Assembly: GCF_001650495.1 (NCBI RefSeq)
Contig: NZ_LWCS01000002.1
Location: 1 to 64,000, forward strand
From: Mycolicibacterium iranicum
Lineage (GTDB): Bacteria > Actinomycetota > Actinomycetes > Mycobacteriales > Mycobacteriaceae
Direction of reading: 5' to 3'
DNA: 64,000 bases
In this document: piece by piece, positions 42,603-51,723 of the stretch
Layout: the number at the start of each line of letters is the position of its first letter
How positions within the stretch are numbered: position 1 is the first letter of the stretch
Position numbers and translations under genes: made by a program
The notes under the pieces: model-generated
Told to the model about the DNA's origin: nothing
Databases searched by the model: none
What the model saw: only the letters and a program-made list of their open reading frames with translations

Positions 42603-44189
42603 ATGGGGAACAACACACCCCTCGACGTCGACTCGAGAACAGACGCCGACTGGGAAGCTGTCCCGCACCCGGTGCTGGTGGTCGATCGCGACGGACTTGT
42701 CCGCACGTTGAGCGCCTCAGCTCGCTCCATGCTGGCGGAGATCCGTCCGGGCAGCGCGCTCGACGACTTCGTCCCGTCGTGGCTGTCACATCAGGCCACT
42801 CGGACGGCCCATCAGACGCCGTTGCCCGGTGGCGAAGTGGCCTGGTGGCTGATCGACGACCCGGACCATTCGGCCCGGGAGACGCGACAGGCACTGGCCA
42901 TGGAGCGCGAACGCGCAGCGTTTCTCGACGAGGCGTCCGCGGTGCTCATGGCATCGCTGAACATCGACCGGTGCATGGAAGCCACCGTTGCGATGGCGGC
43001 GCGCCACATCGCCGACGCCGCGGTGCTGGTCGCACCGGTGACCCGGGGCCAGATCCCGGTCGTGAGCTGTGGTCCCGGCGGCGCCGCACAGCACTGCGCG
43101 GTCCAGGCCGACCCCGCCGACGTGGCGGGCCTCGATGAGGCACTGCGCGGTTTCCCGCCGGTCCCGTCCCGCTGGATCGATCCGGCGTCGGTTCCTGAAT
43201 GGCTTGTCCCACAAGACTTTGTCGGCGAGGTCGGCTCTGTGGTCGTCACACCGCTGCCCGGCCACGGCGTTCCGGCCGGTGCCCTGGTGCTGCTGAGGCG
43301 TACCTCCGAGACCGCGTTCAGCGACGGCGAGGAGATCTTTGCCCGCTTGTTCGCCGCCCGCGCCGGCGCGGCGCTGTCCGCGGCCAGGCTCTACGCCGAA
43401 CAGTCCGCGATTACCCGCACGCTCATGCGGGATCTTCTTCCCCCGCAGCTGCACCGACTCGACGGCATCGAATTGGCCGGGGGGTATCGCGCGTCCGAGG
43501 ACCACGAAGCCGTCGGCGGCGACTTCTACGACGTCCACCCCGCGCAGACCCCCGACGGCGAGACGCTTGTCGTCCTCGGCGACGTCTGCGGGAAGGGCCT
43601 CGAGGCTGCCTTGCTGACCGGCAAGATCCGCAACACCCTGCAGGCACTGGCGCCGTTGGCGAAAGATCACAGCAACGTGCTCAAGCTGCTCAACAGCGCG
43701 TTGATCTCGGCAGACTCCACACGGTTCGCCACCTTGGTGTTGGCTTCGGTGTCCCGCAGAGACGGACACGTCGCGGTTCGGCTGACCAGTGCCGGCCATC
43801 TGGCGCCGCTGATCGTGCGCAACGACGGGCGGGTCGAAGAGGCGGACACCGAGGGCACCCTGGTCGGCGTGATGCCCGAGACGAGGGCTCGCACGGTGGA
43901 GGTCACATTGTCCCCCGGCGAAACGTGCCTGCTCTATACAGACGGTGTCACCGAGGCCCGTGGCGGCCCGCTGGGCAACGACATGTTCGGCGAGGATCGG
44001 CTGTCCAAGGCACTGGGCGAGTGCACCGGGATGCCGGCCGAAGCCATCGTCGAGCGCGTCATGATGCTCACCAGCCAGTGGGTCAACCGCCGGAGTCACG
44101 ACGACATCGCCGTCATGGCCATCACCGCTCCGCGCCGCACGCACCTCAGTGCGGTCGACGGACACACGGCCGGGCGGTTCACCGCGTGA
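42603..44189 (+). CDS. SpoIIE/RsbU-type PP2C phosphatase with PAS-like and GAF sensors
   Basis: 528 residues from ATG 42603, preceded by GAGGAGG. Residues 15-90 look PAS-like (HPVLVVDRDGLVRTLSASAR), about 100-255 form a GAF domain, and about 285-515 are a SpoIIE-type PP2C. Metal motifs are VGGDFYDV near 303, VLGDVCGKGLEAA near 325, LYTDGVTEAR near 447 and SHDDIAVM near 500; all acidic residues are kept. This class dephosphorylates STAS antagonists so that they can bind an anti-sigma kinase. The stop overlaps the GTG of the cobalamin sensor gene, giving coupled translation. Confidence 0.93.
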   Translation: MGNNTPLDVDSRTDADWEAVPHPVLVVDRDGLVRTLSASARSMLAEIRPGSALDDFVPSWLSHQATRTAHQTPLPGGEVAWWLIDDPDHSARETRQALAMERERAAFLDEASAVLMASLNIDRCMEATVAMAARHIADAAVLVAPVTRGQIPVVSCGPGGAAQHCAVQADPADVAGLDEALRGFPPVPSRWIDPASVPEWLVPQDFVGEVGSVVVTPLPGHGVPAGALVLLRRTSETAFSDGEEIFARLFAARAGAALSAARLYAEQSAITRTLMRDLLPPQLHRLDGIELAGGYRASEDHEAVGGDFYDVHPAQTPDGETLVVLGDVCGKGLEAALLTGKIRNTLQALAPLAKDHSNVLKLLNSALISADSTRFATLVLASVSRRDGHVAVRLTSAGHLAPLIVRNDGRVEEADTEGTLVGVMPETRARTVEVTLSPGETCLLYTDGVTEARGGPLGNDMFGEDRLSKALGECTGMPAEAIVERVMMLTSQWVNRRSHDDIAVMAITAPRRTHLSAVDGHTAGRFTA

Positions 44190-45254
44190 CCGACTACACG
44201 ACCGTTCGAGGGCAGCTGTGGGAAGCGGTGATCGACGGAGACGAGTACGCGGCCGCCAACGCCGTCCTCTCAGCGGTGGAGGCGGGTGCGGAGCCCGAGT
44301 CCGTCCTGCTCGATGTGATCGCCCCCGTCCAGCGCCGCATCGGCACAGAATGGGCCGCCAACAAGATCACCGTCGCGCAGGAACACGCCGCGACCGCCAT
44401 CAACGACAGGGTGATCGCCACACTGGCCCACCACCCCCGATGCCGACGCGAGCCCGGCGCGGGCCGGGTGACCGTCGCATGCGTGGACGGCGAATGGCAC
44501 GCACTGCCCGCACGACTGCTGGCCGAGGTGCTGCGGTTGCGGGGCTGGCAGGTCGACTTCCTCGGCGCGCAGGATCCCCACCCCCCATCTGATCGCCCAC
44601 CTGCACCAGCACGGCCCCGACGCCGTCGCGCTGTCGTGCTCGATCCCGACCCACCTGCCCACCGCGCACGCCGCGATCACCGCGTGCCGGGCGGCCGGTG
44701 TCGCGGTCCTCGCAGGGGGCGCGGCCTTCGGCCAGGAGGGTCGTTTCGCGCGAAAGCTCGGTGCAGATGCGTGGGCCCCGAACGCCCGCGCAGCAGCCGA
44801 CCTGCTGAGCAAGGGCGTGCGACCTGCGCAGACCGGCTCCACACACCAACCGATCGACGATCTGCCCCACCTCGCCGATCAGGAGTACACGATGGTGCGC
44901 GGCAATTCGGCGCAGCTGGTTCGCACCACCATCGATGATCTCGAGGCGCGCTATCCGGCGATGCACGACTACACCGACGAGCAGCGCCAGCACACGGTCG
45001 AGGACATCGCCCACATCGTCGACTTCCTGGCCACCGCGCTCTACCTCGACGACGACGAGTTGTTCACGCAGTTCATCGGCTGGACGGCGGAAATCCTCGA
45101 CGCGCGCGATGTTCCGGCGGAATCGCTGATGCCGGCGCTCGACTCACTTGCCCGCCAACTGCCGGAATTCCCCCGTACACAACGCCTCCTCGCGGCGGCG
45201 CACACGGCCATCACCCGTCCGACAACCCCTACAACCCAACCTCTCACCGTATGA
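44186..45254 (+). pseudogene. CarH-like cobalamin-binding sensor with RsbR-like tail, frameshifted
   Basis: Reading from GTG 44186 gives a helical bundle with W56-x9-E66-H67, the W-x9-EH motif of AdoCbl photoreceptors such as CarH. A Rossmann-like B12 domain follows, with DGEWHALPARLLAEVLRLRG carrying the axial His (residue 105). At 44576-44586 (C4-A-C6) one extra C shifts the frame. The +1 frame continues the domain (PHLIAHLHQHGPDAVALSCS, then VAVLAGGAAFG) and ends with a helical region (about 225-350) resembling the RsbRD N-terminal domain. With one C removed the protein is 355 residues. It has no DNA-binding domain, unlike CarH. Untreated, the first frame stops at 44938. The shift may be a sequencing error, a real mutation or slippage. 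Confidence 0.8.
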
Positions 45255-45601
45255 AATTCACAGTCGCCGTTCACAAAACAGCCCAGTCGGCCCGCGTCCA
45301 CGTCGCGGGTGATCTCGATTACGGAACATCAGGTCTTCTGATCGACACCGTCTCCGAACTCCCGGTCGGCCAGCCGCACCTCCAGGATCTTCACCTCGAT
45401 TTCGCCGACCTGGAGTTCTGCGACTCCGCAGGCCTGTCGGCTCTGGTTCGTATCCACCGACTCACCTGCGCGCAGGGAATCGGGCTGCACCTCGACCAGC
45501 GACCGGCTCATCTGGACCGCATCCTGCGCATCACCGGTCTTCTCGATTTCCTGACCACCCCGGCCGCGGCACAGGAGTCCGACAAATCCGACATCGGCTA
45601 G
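45251..45601 (+). CDS. STAS-domain anti-sigma-factor antagonist
   Basis: 116 residues. A single STAS domain has the conserved FCDSAGLSALVRIH, with the phosphorylatable Ser59 in DSAG. Such proteins (SpoIIAA/RsbV; RsfA and RsfB in mycobacteria) free a sigma factor by binding its anti-sigma kinase when unphosphorylated. The ATG overlaps the stop of the cobalamin sensor gene, so it is the third gene of the operon. No anti-sigma kinase (HATPase) is encoded in this window, so its partner must be elsewhere. It could be the RsfB counterpart, which sequence comparison could settle. Confidence 0.92.
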   Translation: MKFTVAVHKTAQSARVHVAGDLDYGTSGLLIDTVSELPVGQPHLQDLHLDFADLEFCDSAGLSALVRIHRLTCAQGIGLHLDQRPAHLDRILRITGLLDFLTTPAAAQESDKSDIG

Positions 45602-45622
45602 TGGAGTTCACGCCGGGGCGTA

Positions 45623-45988
45623 TCACGCAGGCGGAATGAGCACGGTCCATAGGTCGGTGATCAGTCCGTCGCGCACGAGGGCGGTGTCGAAACCCGTCAT
45701 CATCGTATTGCCAGAGGTCGGGTCGACGAGGCCCCACGCCAGGTAGCCGAAACCGGGGAGCCGGTGCACCGGCCCCGCCGAGGTAAATTGGCCGTCACCC
45801 AGGTTCGCCTGCAGTTGAACACATTTCGCCTCGAGCGCGTCACGACCGGACACCACGCCCTCGGCATCGGTCCACGTGACGTCCTCGGCGTAGGTTCGGG
45901 CGATGGCCGCCCGCCGCTTGGCACTGTCGCGTTCGTTGAACACGTCGAGCAGATTGGCGAACATCAGGGTGTCGATCGGGTCAGACAT
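45623..45988 (-). CDS. SnoaL/NTF2-like domain protein
   Basis: 121 residues with the SnoaL-like cone fold pattern: LLDVFNERDSAKRRAAIART, YAEDVTWTDAEGVVSGRDAL, then a LVRDGLITDLWTVL end strand. Members bind or isomerise small hydrophobic ligands; this one is unassigned. AAGGAG lies 8 bases before its ATG, inside the end of the MarR gene, which it overlaps by 8 bases. It is the last gene of the minus operon from 50376. Confidence 0.87.
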   Translation of the reverse strand: MSDPIDTLMFANLLDVFNERDSAKRRAAIARTYAEDVTWTDAEGVVSGRDALEAKCVQLQANLGDGQFTSAGPVHRLPGFGYLAWGLVDPTSGNTMMTGFDTALVRDGLITDLWTVLIPPA

Positions 45989-46328
45989 CGCAGACTCCTT
46001 GGTCTCTGCTCACTGCTATCAGGACTACATCCGTTGCCCTGCCGTCGGATTCGGACGGCCTGCGCTCGACGAGCCCGCGCCGGCTCATTCGCTCGACATC
46101 GTGGGAGAGCCTACCGCGCTCCCAGCCGATGGTGGTGGCGAGCACGGTGAGATGAGCCCGCGAATCGGCGGCCGGCGTCAGGGCATTCATCACCGTGTAG
46201 TCGGAGAGTGATAGCTGACAATCTGTTTGGAGCTGACGATTCATCTCGTACTCCATGCGGTGGTAGACCCGCATGTAGCTCAGCCACGCGCGGCGCTGCG
46301 TCGGGTTGAGCCGCCACGCCTGTTTCAT
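45981..46328 (-). CDS. MarR-family regulator, C-terminally short
   Basis: 115 residues against about 150 usual. The start (RRAWLSYMRVYHRMEYEMNR), the core LSLSDYTVMNAL and the recognition region TIGWERGRLSHDVERM-SRRGLVERR are intact. After RATDVVL, where homologues continue with an LT-x-x-G turn and a long dimerisation helix, the chain ends with IAVSRDQGVCDV and a stop overlapping the next start codon. The missing helix should weaken dimerisation and DNA binding. The gene overlaps the thioesterase by 4 bases. Confidence 0.82.
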   Translation of the reverse strand: MKQAWRLNPTQRRAWLSYMRVYHRMEYEMNRQLQTDCQLSLSDYTVMNALTPAADSRAHLTVLATTIGWERGRLSHDVERMSRRGLVERRPSESDGRATDVVLIAVSRDQGVCDV

Positions 46329-46771
46329 GCTTTGTCCCCGTCGACGACGATTGTCGAGAGTGCCTGACGGATCCTGTCAGGGATCGGGACGGCGTTGCGG
46401 GCGTCGCGGTCGACGAAGACGTGGACGAAGTACCCGTGCGCGACAGTATCGTCGCTACCTGCGCGGAAAATCGCCACTCCGTAGGTCACCGAGCGGTTGG
46501 TGAGCATGTCGACGCGCAACCCGGCTCGTAGTTCGTCCGGATACGCCACCGGCGCCAGGTAGGTGCATTTCGATTCCACCACAAGACCGATGACCGGTGA
46601 GGAGTGGATGTCGAGGCCGCCTTCGTGGATCAGGAAGTGGTTCGCCACGGTGTCGAAGTAGCTGTAATAGGTCACATTGTTGACGTGGCCGTACACGTCG
46701 TTGTCCATCCACCTGGTGGTGATCGGCAGGAAGTACCCGTAGTCGGCGGCGCGGTGACCCGGCGGCGTCAT
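46325..46771 (-). CDS. Hotdog-fold acyl-CoA thioesterase (4HBT)
   Basis: 148 residues. The signature RWMDNDVYGHVNNVTYYSYF (about 20-39) is that of 4-hydroxybenzoyl-CoA/YbgC-type thioesterases, with the catalytic Asp in DNDVYGH. CTYLAPVAYPDEL follows. It hydrolyses acyl-CoA to free acid and CoA. It lies 6 bases behind the transhydrogenase gene and overlaps the MarR gene, so a shared role in a catabolic route is likely but unspecified. Confidence 0.9.
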   Translation of the reverse strand: MTPPGHRAADYGYFLPITTRWMDNDVYGHVNNVTYYSYFDTVANHFLIHEGGLDIHSSPVIGLVVESKCTYLAPVAYPDELRAGLRVDMLTNRSVTYGVAIFRAGSDDTVAHGYFVHVFVDRDARNAVPIPDRIRQALSTIVVDGDKA

Positions 46772-46777
46772 CGCCGG

Positions 46778-48073
46778 TCACCAGTACTGCATGGACTGGC
46801 GGAATGTGTTGTCCAGCAGCGGCTTGTCCATCTCGATTGGCGCGTTGCCGAGGAGGCGCTGCTGTGGCCATGCCCCGTCGGCCAGCGCCGTGCTGTCGGC
46901 GTCGGTGTAGCCGACGCCTCCCAACCCGTTGGGCATGCCGACCGTGCGCATGATGCCGATGAGGTGCTCGGCGAGCACCGTACCGGCATCCGCGGGCTCG
47001 GCGCCTCGCACATCGGCTCCGAGTTGCGCGGCCGCCTCCAGGTGGCGCCCGGGATCGGTGGGGGCGGTGAGACGGAACGCCGCGGGCGCATTGAGGATCA
47101 CCGACATGCCATGGGGCACAAGGGGTTCCGCATCTGGGTAGCCTTCGGGACGGAAGTCTCGGACCAGCCCGGCCACTGCATACGCCATCGCGTGCGGCAG
47201 GTGGACGCCCGCGTTGCCGAACGCGATACCGGCGAGCGTCGCGGCCCACATGACCTGTTCGCGGGCCTCCCGGTCGGATGCGTCCTTCACGGCGCGGTCC
47301 AGATACACCCCCAGTAGGCGCAGCGCCTCGCGGCAACCGAGATCGCTCCACGGGTTGGCACCCTGGCTCATCGGTCGCCGGCTCGGCCGGGCCGGCGCGG
47401 CGCGCCGGCTGTAGGGACGCGCGGTGTAGGACTCCAGGGCATGCGAGAGCACGTCGAGTCCGCTGCACGCAACCACATTGGCCGGCAGCGTGTCGGTGCT
47501 GTCGGGGTCGACGAGGGCTTCGGTCGGGCGCAACGCCGGTGCCGCGATTCCGGTCTTGGCATGCATCGACAGCAGGTCGAAGATCGCGATCCCGGTGACC
47601 TCGCTACCGGTTCCCGAGGTCGTGGGGCAGGCGATGTGCGGCTTGAGCGGCCCCGGCACCGGGGTCGCCGAACCCACAGGGGCGTTGACGTATTCGAGGA
47701 AGTCGGCCGGGTAGGTGGCATACAGGTTGGCGGCTTTGGCGGTGTCGATCACCGAACCGCCGCCGACGGAGACGTAGCCGTCGGCATGAGCCTCCGACGC
47801 GAAAGCCGTTGCCAGCTTGAAGGATTCGTCAGTCGGTTCGACACGGACCTCGGTGTAGGGCACGACGTCGATCCCTGCGTCACGCAGCGAACGAGTGACG
47901 GTGTCGAAGACGGCCAGCGCGGCGACGGCGGGGTCGGAGAACAGCGCGACGCGCCTGACGCCCAGCGCTGCGGCGCGATCGCCGACCTCGGCGAGGCAAC
48001 CCCGGCCGAATGTGATCCGCGACGCGTCGACGGTGAAGGCGCCGTCGGTGTCGCTTCCGTGACAGCAGGTCAT
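46778..48073 (-). CDS. Hydroxyacid-oxoacid transhydrogenase (iron-containing ADH, ADHFE1-like)
   Basis: 431 residues from ATG 48073. The N-terminal [13 protein letters not shown] is a mark of the ADHFE1 type. The iron-ADH core has [14 protein letters not shown] near 100, [11 protein letters not shown], and metal ligands in [28 protein letters not shown] and LVPHGMSV. The insert [16 protein letters not shown] is also typical of this group. It interconverts a 4-hydroxy acid such as 4-hydroxybutyrate with 2-oxoglutarate without free NAD. The start overlaps the tetR stop (ATGA). Confidence 0.87.
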   Translation of the reverse strand: MTCCHGSDTDGAFTVDASRITFGRGCLAEVGDRAAALGVRRVALFSDPAVAALAVFDTVTRSLRDAGIDVVPYTEVRVEPTDESFKLATAFASEAHADGYVSVGGGSVIDTAKAANLYATYPADFLEYVNAPVGSATPVPGPLKPHIACPTTSGTGSEVTGIAIFDLLSMHAKTGIAAPALRPTEALVDPDSTDTLPANVVACSGLDVLSHALESYTARPYSRRAAPARPSRRPMSQGANPWSDLGCREALRLLGVYLDRAVKDASDREAREQVMWAATLAGIAFGNAGVHLPHAMAYAVAGLVRDFRPEGYPDAEPLVPHGMSVILNAPAAFRLTAPTDPGRHLEAAAQLGADVRGAEPADAGTVLAEHLIGIMRTVGMPNGLGGVGYTDADSTALADGAWPQQRLLGNAPIEMDKPLLDNTFRQSMQYW

Positions 48074-48705
48074 CAGGACGCCGCCGACCGTTCCCGCTGC
48101 AGCCGAACCACAGCCGGGCCGAGCCACAGCTCCAGGAATTCGCGCAGTTCGCCACCCTGATGCGGAGGGCTTCCGGGGTCCAGGAGCAGCGAGTGGATGG
48201 AGCGAAGCCCGAACTCGGCGAGCCGGTCCAACGCGACCTCGTCGTAGCCGTATGCGTCCCAGTCGACTTCCAGCCGATGCAGAAGCGCCTTACCGAACGC
48301 GCGCGCGGTGTCCGAGGTGATCGAGGGGACGCCTCCCCGTTCGCCGCCTCCGCGTCCCCGCTGGTTGAACAGGAACTCGATGGTGTCGTCATCGGCCAGG
48401 GCTTCGATCGTGAAAGCGACCCCTTCGACCATTGCCGCGGCCGGCTCGTCATAGCTGCCCAGGTGCGCGGCGAGCTGGTCGAGGAACCCGTCGGCTGAGC
48501 GCATCGCGCACGCGACGAGCAGCGCATCCGTGCTGGGAAAGTACCGGTAGACGGTTTGGCGGGTCACGGCGAGCTCACGCGCGACGTCGGCAATGCGCAT
48601 CGCCGAACCGCGGTCGGCGATGATTCTGTCGGCCGCGTTGAGGATGCGGTCGATCGCCTCCTCATCGGAGCCCGGGGTGTTGCCACCCCACCCGTGGCTA
48701 CGCAC
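48073..48705 (-). CDS. TetR-family transcriptional regulator
   Basis: 210 residues. The helix-turn-helix is [20 protein letters not shown] then [19 protein letters not shown]. The ligand domain is typical in length. It lies inside the minus operon, overlapping the EamA gene by 8 bases and the transhydrogenase gene by 1 base, so it probably controls its own operon (inference). The operon promoter must lie upstream of the SDR gene, in the 72 bases before 50449, where no clear palindrome was seen. Confidence 0.9.
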   Translation of the reverse strand: MRSHGWGGNTPGSDEEAIDRILNAADRIIADRGSAMRIADVARELAVTRQTVYRYFPSTDALLVACAMRSADGFLDQLAAHLGSYDEPAAAMVEGVAFTIEALADDDTIEFLFNQRGRGGGERGGVPSITSDTARAFGKALLHRLEVDWDAYGYDEVALDRLAEFGLRSIHSLLLDPGSPPHQGGELREFLELWLGPAVVRLQRERSAAS

Positions 48706-49537
48706 GCGGCCATCTTATCGGCCGGGCCGTGACAACAAGAGCGAGCATCACCAGTGCGATACCTGCCACCTCGCCGACGGTGGGGCGCTGTGCCAGCACC
48801 ACCGCGCCGACGACGGCTGCGGTGGCGGGTAACAGCGCCAACAACAACGCGAATCGTTCCCGGCCGATGCGGGTCAGCACACGCTGATCCAGCGCATACG
48901 GAATCGCACTGGACAACAGTCCGACCCCGAGACCCAGGAGCCACGTGCGCGAGTCGGCGAAAACCGAAGCATCGCCCGCGAGTTGAACGCCGAGCAGCAG
49001 CGGGGCCGAGACCACGGACGCAGACGCCAACCCGATCGTCAACGAGTCGACCCCGTCGCCGGCATCGGCGACCCACTTACCGAGCAGGATGTAGCCCGCC
49101 CACAGCGCCGCCGCGAGAAGCGCGAAACCGACTCCCGCCCAATCGATGTCGGGCTCGACACCGGCGAGCAGGTACACACCTCCCGCGACGAGCACCACAC
49201 CGAGGAAGTCCCGGGCGCGCCGCGACCCGGCGGTCGCGACGACCACGGGTCCGGCGAACTCGATCGCCACCGCGGTTCCGAGCGGGATCCGGGCGATCGA
49301 CTCGTAGAAGGCGACATTCATCCCGACAGTCACCACACCGAACGCCGTCGCCGTGACCACCATCCGTGCCGTCCACCGGCGACGCCATGGCCTGCGCCAC
49401 GCGAGGAGCACGGCAGCGGCGCCGGCCGCGCGCAGCCAGGCCACGGTCGCCGGATTCGTCGTCTCGAACAGGAAGACGCCGATCGCCGCGCCGAGGTACT
49501 GCGAGATGGCGCCGACGACGAAGTACAGCGGGAACAT
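48698..49537 (-). CDS. EamA/DMT-family transporter
   Basis: 279 residues from ATG 49537 with ten predicted transmembrane helices and two EamA halves; AAALWAGYILLGKWV and ALLLALLPATAAVVGAVVL are typical of RhtA-like amino-acid/metabolite exporters. The frame is open far upstream, but that portion is the antiparallel-phase shadow of the SDR gene. Start and SDR stop overlap (ATGA). The export substrate is unknown; a product of the operon's pathway is a reasonable guess. Confidence 0.9.
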   Translation of the reverse strand: MFPLYFVVGAISQYLGAAIGVFLFETTNPATVAWLRAAGAAAVLLAWRRPWRRRWTARMVVTATAFGVVTVGMNVAFYESIARIPLGTAVAIEFAGPVVVATAGSRRARDFLGVVLVAGGVYLLAGVEPDIDWAGVGFALLAAALWAGYILLGKWVADAGDGVDSLTIGLASASVVSAPLLLGVQLAGDASVFADSRTWLLGLGVGLLSSAIPYALDQRVLTRIGRERFALLLALLPATAAVVGAVVLAQRPTVGEVAGIALVMLALVVTARPIRWPRA

Positions 49538-50376
49538 CAGGCTTTCGCGGCGGCCACCCGTGTCCGCTCGGTGATCGACGCGATCACGCCGCCGTCGTTG
49601 AGGATGTCGGTGCCGGTGAGGTAGCCGGCCTTGTCGCCGGCACAGAAGGCGAACAGTTCCGCCATCTCCTCGGCCTTGCCCCACCGCGGCACGGCGGCGT
49701 CGACGACCAGTGCGCCCGCGCCCGCGTCCTCTTCGAGTCTGCCCATCTCGGTGTCGACGGACCCCGGCGACACCGAGACGATGCGCAGACCGCGCCCGTT
49801 GAAGCGCTCGGCCTGCGCCACGGTGTACCAGCGGACGAAGCTCTTGCTCACCGCATAGGACATGCCCGACCGCGCGGCCTCCGGCGCCATGGAGCAGGCT
49901 TGCATCATCTCGGTCATGAACTGGTCGACGTCCTCGGTGGCCAGCGGGAACTTCGCCGTGGGGATGATCTCGGCCGGAAGCATGTGCGCCGCCATCGATG
50001 CCACGTTGACGATCGCGGCACCTTCGCCGGCGCTCGCGTAGAACTCCTCGTTGACGTTGACGGTGCCGACTGCATTCGTCCGCATGACGTATTCGGCGTC
50101 GCCCATGCTCGGACTGACACCCGCGGTGTGGATCACCGAGGCGAGCTCGCCCAGGCCGTTGGCCGTCTCGAAGAGGCGGCGCACAGCGTCGCGGTCGGTG
50201 ACGTCGCAGTGGACCGCGGTGACGTCGATCCCGAGGTCCTTGAGCGTGGGCTCGGCGGCGTCGAGCCGATCCTGCCTGACGTCGCACAGCACGACGGCGT
50301 GATCGCGTCCGACGATTCTCGCGGTCGCCAGACCCATTCCGCCCGCACCGCCGGTGATTAACGAAATCGATGTCAT
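49537..50376 (-). CDS. Short-chain dehydrogenase/reductase (SDR)
   Basis: 279 residues from ATG 50376, which has AAGGAGG eight bases ahead. TGGAGGMG lies at about residues 8-15 and CDVTD near 58 marks the adenine-binding loop. The Ser is in NVASMAA, and YAVSK is the catalytic Tyr/Lys near 170. C-terminal PGSVDTEM and GTDILNDGG are standard. It resembles 3-alpha-hydroxysteroid dehydrogenase-like SDRs in having an extended segment between Ser and Tyr. It is the first gene of the seven-gene minus operon. Confidence 0.9.
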   Translation of the reverse strand: MTSISLITGGAGGMGLATARIVGRDHAVVLCDVRQDRLDAAEPTLKDLGIDVTAVHCDVTDRDAVRRLFETANGLGELASVIHTAGVSPSMGDAEYVMRTNAVGTVNVNEEFYASAGEGAAIVNVASMAAHMLPAEIIPTAKFPLATEDVDQFMTEMMQACSMAPEAARSGMSYAVSKSFVRWYTVAQAERFNGRGLRIVSVSPGSVDTEMGRLEEDAGAGALVVDAAVPRWGKAEEMAELFAFCAGDKAGYLTGTDILNDGGVIASITERTRVAAAKA

Positions 50377-50448
50377 GTGTAAGCCTCCTTGGGTCATTCA
50401 ACACTGCAGCCGGGCTGGCGCGGAAACACCGGTCGGTACGTTCGATAG

Positions 50449-51702
50449 ATGACCGACGAGCGCTTGCGCGAGGAGCATGGGCCCCGCAACCCCGCCGAGG
50501 TGGCCGACGAGCGCTCACGCGAGGAGCGTGTCACCGAGCACTCCGCAACTCCGACACCTCGCAGGTCGCGACGCTGGCGCCGCGTGGCAGTCGTCTTGGC
50601 CATCCTGCTGCTGCTGTTCGGGGTGCCGTGGTTGACGCTGGTCGTCGGCGGCGCCGCGTGGCCGGCAGCTGTCGTGGTCGTCGGTTCTATCGCCTTTGCC
50701 GCCGCACTGGCCGGATTGCCGATGTTGATGCTGTCGGGCCATGGCAGGCGGCACGACGGTGCGGCCGCGCTCGGCGATGCGCTGCTCGGCGTCGCCTGGG
50801 TGCTGTTCGTGTGGTCGGTACTGGGTCAGGTCCTCGAGCTCGTGCTGATCGTGGCAGGCGTCGCCGACCCGGGCCGCTCACGGATCGTCACCGTGGCCGT
50901 GGTGGCCGTCACCGCCGTGCTTCTCATCTGGGGCTATGCCGAGGCGATGCGGGTGCCGCGGGTCAAATCCGTCGACGTGACAGTTCCACGGCTCGGCCGT
51001 GGCCTGGACGGCCTGCGCGTCGCGGTCATCACCGACACGCACTACGGGCCGATCAACCGGTCGCGCTGGTCTGCGGGCGTCGTCGAGCGGGTCAACGAGC
51101 TCGACGCCGACCTTGTCTGCCACGTGGGCGACATCGCCGACGGCACCGCCGACATCCGGGACCATCAAGCGGCGCCGTTGGCATCGGTGCGTGCTGCCTC
51201 GGCTCGGGTCTATGTGACGGGCAATCACGAGTATTTCAGCGAAGCACAGGGCTGGCTCGACTACATGGAGCGCATCGGGTGGGACGTTCTGCACAACCGG
51301 CATGTCACGATCGAGCGCGGTGGGGACCGGCTCGTCGTCGCCGGTGTCGACGACGCCACCGCAGCAGGATCGGGGGTTCGTGGACACGGTCAGGATCTCA
51401 CCACCGCCCTCGCGGGCGCCGATCCGGAGCTGCCGGTCCTTCTGCTGGCGCACCAGCCCAAGCAGGTCGCGGATGCGGCCCGCGCCGGCGTGGACCTGCA
51501 GTTGTCCGGTCACACCCACGGCGGGCAGATCTGGCCGTTCAACTTCCTGGTGCGCATCGAGCAACCCGTCGTGCACGGCCTCAGCAGCCACGGTGAACGG
51601 ACCCAGCTCTACACCAGCCGCGGCACCGGTTTCTGGGGCCCGCCGTTCCGGGTGTTCGCACCGAGTGAGATCACCCTGCTGACCCTGCGCAGCGCTCAGT
51701 AG
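50449..51702 (+). CDS. Membrane-anchored metallophosphoesterase (YkuE/calcineurin-like)
   Basis: 417 residues. A charged cytosolic N-terminus (about 45 residues, with two near-identical DERxREE units) leads into four hydrophobic helices (about 45-170), then the phosphoesterase domain. Metal motifs are TDTHYG near 198, GDIAD near 226, GNHEY near 258, AHQP and GHTHGGQ near 354. YkuE-like enzymes hydrolyse phosphoesters such as UDP-sugar lipids; the substrate here is unknown. TesB follows by 21 bases. The two DNA repeats are 24 bases each (50453-50476, 50504-50527). Confidence 0.9.
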   Translation: MTDERLREEHGPRNPAEVADERSREERVTEHSATPTPRRSRRWRRVAVVLAILLLLFGVPWLTLVVGGAAWPAAVVVVGSIAFAAALAGLPMLMLSGHGRRHDGAAALGDALLGVAWVLFVWSVLGQVLELVLIVAGVADPGRSRIVTVAVVAVTAVLLIWGYAEAMRVPRVKSVDVTVPRLGRGLDGLRVAVITDTHYGPINRSRWSAGVVERVNELDADLVCHVGDIADGTADIRDHQAAPLASVRAASARVYVTGNHEYFSEAQGWLDYMERIGWDVLHNRHVTIERGGDRLVVAGVDDATAAGSGVRGHGQDLTTALAGADPELPVLLLAHQPKQVADAARAGVDLQLSGHTHGGQIWPFNFLVRIEQPVVHGLSSHGERTQLYTSRGTGFWGPPFRVFAPSEITLLTLRSAQ

Positions 51703-51723
51703 CTGCTCGGGCAAGATGTCGGC

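Noticed and set aside
49538-50518. Upstream extension of the EamA frame to 606 residues
   Set aside because: This part is an Arg-rich off-frame reading of the SDR gene; the membrane protein starts at ATG 49537.
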